DNA of 6,710 bases, from the NCBI GenBank assembly GCA_031288435.1, contig JAITRK010000056.1, positions 1 through 6,710 of the forward strand. Direction: 5' to 3'. Made by a program: the position numbers and the translations under genes. The notes beneath the pieces are model-generated. The model was not told where the DNA came from. It ran no database searches and saw nothing but the letters and a program-made list of their open reading frames with translations. Shown here piece after piece: positions 5,928 to 6,710 of this stretch. The stretch is from Holosporaceae bacterium. GTDB lineage: Bacteria > Pseudomonadota > Alphaproteobacteria > UBA3830. Numbering within the stretch: the first letter of the stretch is position 1; each line of letters starts with the position of its first letter.

Positions 5928-5936
5928 TGCTATAAT
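5928..5936 (+). promoter_or_regulatory. Extended -10 promoter for the secreted-protein gene
   Basis: TGC followed by TATAAT (5931-5936) is a perfect TGnTATAAT extended -10 element. No good -35 lies at 16-18 bp, which extended -10 promoters can tolerate. Transcription would begin near 5943, giving a leader of about 25 bases before ATG 5968 and passing through the GAGGGA ribosome site. Confidence 0.6.
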
Positions 5937-5967
5937 GATAATTATTTTTGGGACATTGAGGGACATG

Positions 5968-6710
5968 ATGGGGAACAAAATTTTATGCTTGCTGGCGCTA
6001 CTGTTGTCAACGATAACATATACAGGCGATATTTTTGCCGTTAAAAAAACATCCGTTGAAATAAAAAGAATGTCGTCAGTTAAGAATTTACCTTTTCTAA
6101 GTGGCGAATCCCGTACGTTGTCACTGAGGAATTACAGCGCTCTGATAAAAAAGCTGAATGAGTTAATGAGGAACGACCAAAGCATCAAGATGAAAGTGGC
6201 GGATAATTTATTTTCTAGGGATGAAGTAAAAAGAGATTTTATCAAAGATTTTACCACGAAATGCAACTTTCTGGCGCAAGCTACGCTGTATGAGTGTGCG
6301 AAGTTTCTTGGAGTAGAAAAACATCCCTCTAGCGACGGTGTTTTTTCCATAGATTATTCCTGGCCGAATATACGTCGCATAGCCCATGAGCTGGTCAACA
6401 GAAGAGCGAAAGATATTCTGAATGAAATATTTCATAGGACAAAATATTATGTAAAATATATTGGTATAAGTGATATTGACAAAGAAAAGTATCTCAAAAC
6501 TGTCTTAAGAGAAATAAGGAAGAATCAAGATGCATTAAAAATTTTATTAGAAAAAATTGACGAAGTAAAAATTAAATCGAAAAAACGTAGCAGGGTAGCG
6601 TTTACGGTGGATCAAATCAATGAATTTATCGATTTATGTGCTGGAGAAGACGCTGCTTTTAATACTACGCTATTGAGTGATGAGGATCAAAAACATTTTC
6701 GCGATCGTCT
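5968..6710 (+). CDS. Secreted protein of unknown family (partial, runs off the right edge)
   Basis: The frame is open from a TAA at 5917-5919 to the end of the window, so the C-terminus is missing; about 247 residues are visible. In-frame ATGs lie at 5935, 5965 and 5968. GAGGGA at 5958-5963 is best spaced for 5968, and 5935 would sit inside the -10 element. The N-terminus is a textbook Sec signal peptide: MGNK, a hydrophobic core LCLLALLLSTIT, then GDIFA with likely cleavage before VKKTS. There is no lipobox. The mature part is rich in Lys, Asp, Glu and Asn, looks mostly helical and charged (for example SLRNYSALIKKLNELM and RKNQDALKILLEKIDEVK), and has scattered Cys in CNFLAQATLYEC. I recognise no family. 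Local GC falls to about 20% at 6421-6480, well below the housekeeping genes. It may act in the periplasm or outside the cell. Confidence 0.75.
   Translation, partial: MGNKILCLLALLLSTITYTGDIFAVKKTSVEIKRMSSVKNLPFLSGESRTLSLRNYSALIKKLNELMRNDQSIKMKVADNLFSRDEVKRDFIKDFTTKCNFLAQATLYECAKFLGVEKHPSSDGVFSIDYSWPNIRRIAHELVNRRAKDILNEIFHRTKYYVKYIGISDIDKEKYLKTVLREIRKNQDALKILLEKIDEVKIKSKKRSRVAFTVDQINEFIDLCAGEDAAFNTTLLSDEDQKHFRDR

Noticed and set aside
6132..6435. Two minus-strand frames at the right end
   Set aside because: They oppose a plus-strand frame that has a promoter, ribosome site and signal peptide.

Overview
The window looks like a piece of a bacterial chromosome, most likely from an alphaproteobacterium. 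The housekeeping genes run at mid-40s percent GC by eye, and the intergenic DNA is much more AT-rich. TGA is used as an ordinary stop (miaB, folE). The order miaB-ybeY-corC is part of a block common in Proteobacteria, and the long nitronate monooxygenase-like protein and the CorC form look alphaproteobacterial. A reduced or host-associated genome is suggested by the missing phoH and lnt neighbours, decayed gene remnants, AT-rich spacers and a secreted protein of unknown family. That lifestyle inference is weak.

Layout. Positions 1-384 hold no convincing gene; they carry a terminator-like hairpin (255-284) and a repeated 10-mer ahead of miaB. From 385 to 3128 on the plus strand, miaB, ybeY and corC form a tightly packed operon: a 4-base ATGA overlap between miaB and ybeY, and corC beginning directly at or up to 21 bases after the ybeY stop. 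From 5520 (or 5556) down to 3082 on the minus strand, a nitronate monooxygenase-like flavoprotein gene, folE and folA form a second packed operon that converges on the first. The 3' ends of folA and corC overlap by 47 bp. Between 5557 and 5930 lies a spacer with a frameshifted remnant of an FkbM-type methyltransferase. A perfect extended -10 promoter at 5928-5936 then drives a plus-strand gene for a signal-peptide-bearing protein of unknown family, which runs off the right edge.

How the genes work together. MiaB (tRNA A37 methylthiolation) and YbeY (rRNA maturation and ribosome quality control) both serve translation; CorC is a CBS-domain protein that habitually travels with them. FolE (first step of pterin synthesis) and FolA (last step to tetrahydrofolate) frame the folate pathway. 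The role of the flavoprotein in that operon is not evident from sequence.

I did not find a clear new multi-gene system. The most unusual points are a 7-cysteine tandem-repeat insertion in YbeY, the folA/corC tail-to-tail overlap with a folA C-terminal extension, the Cys-rich C-terminal part of the flavoprotein, and the unknown secreted protein at the right end.
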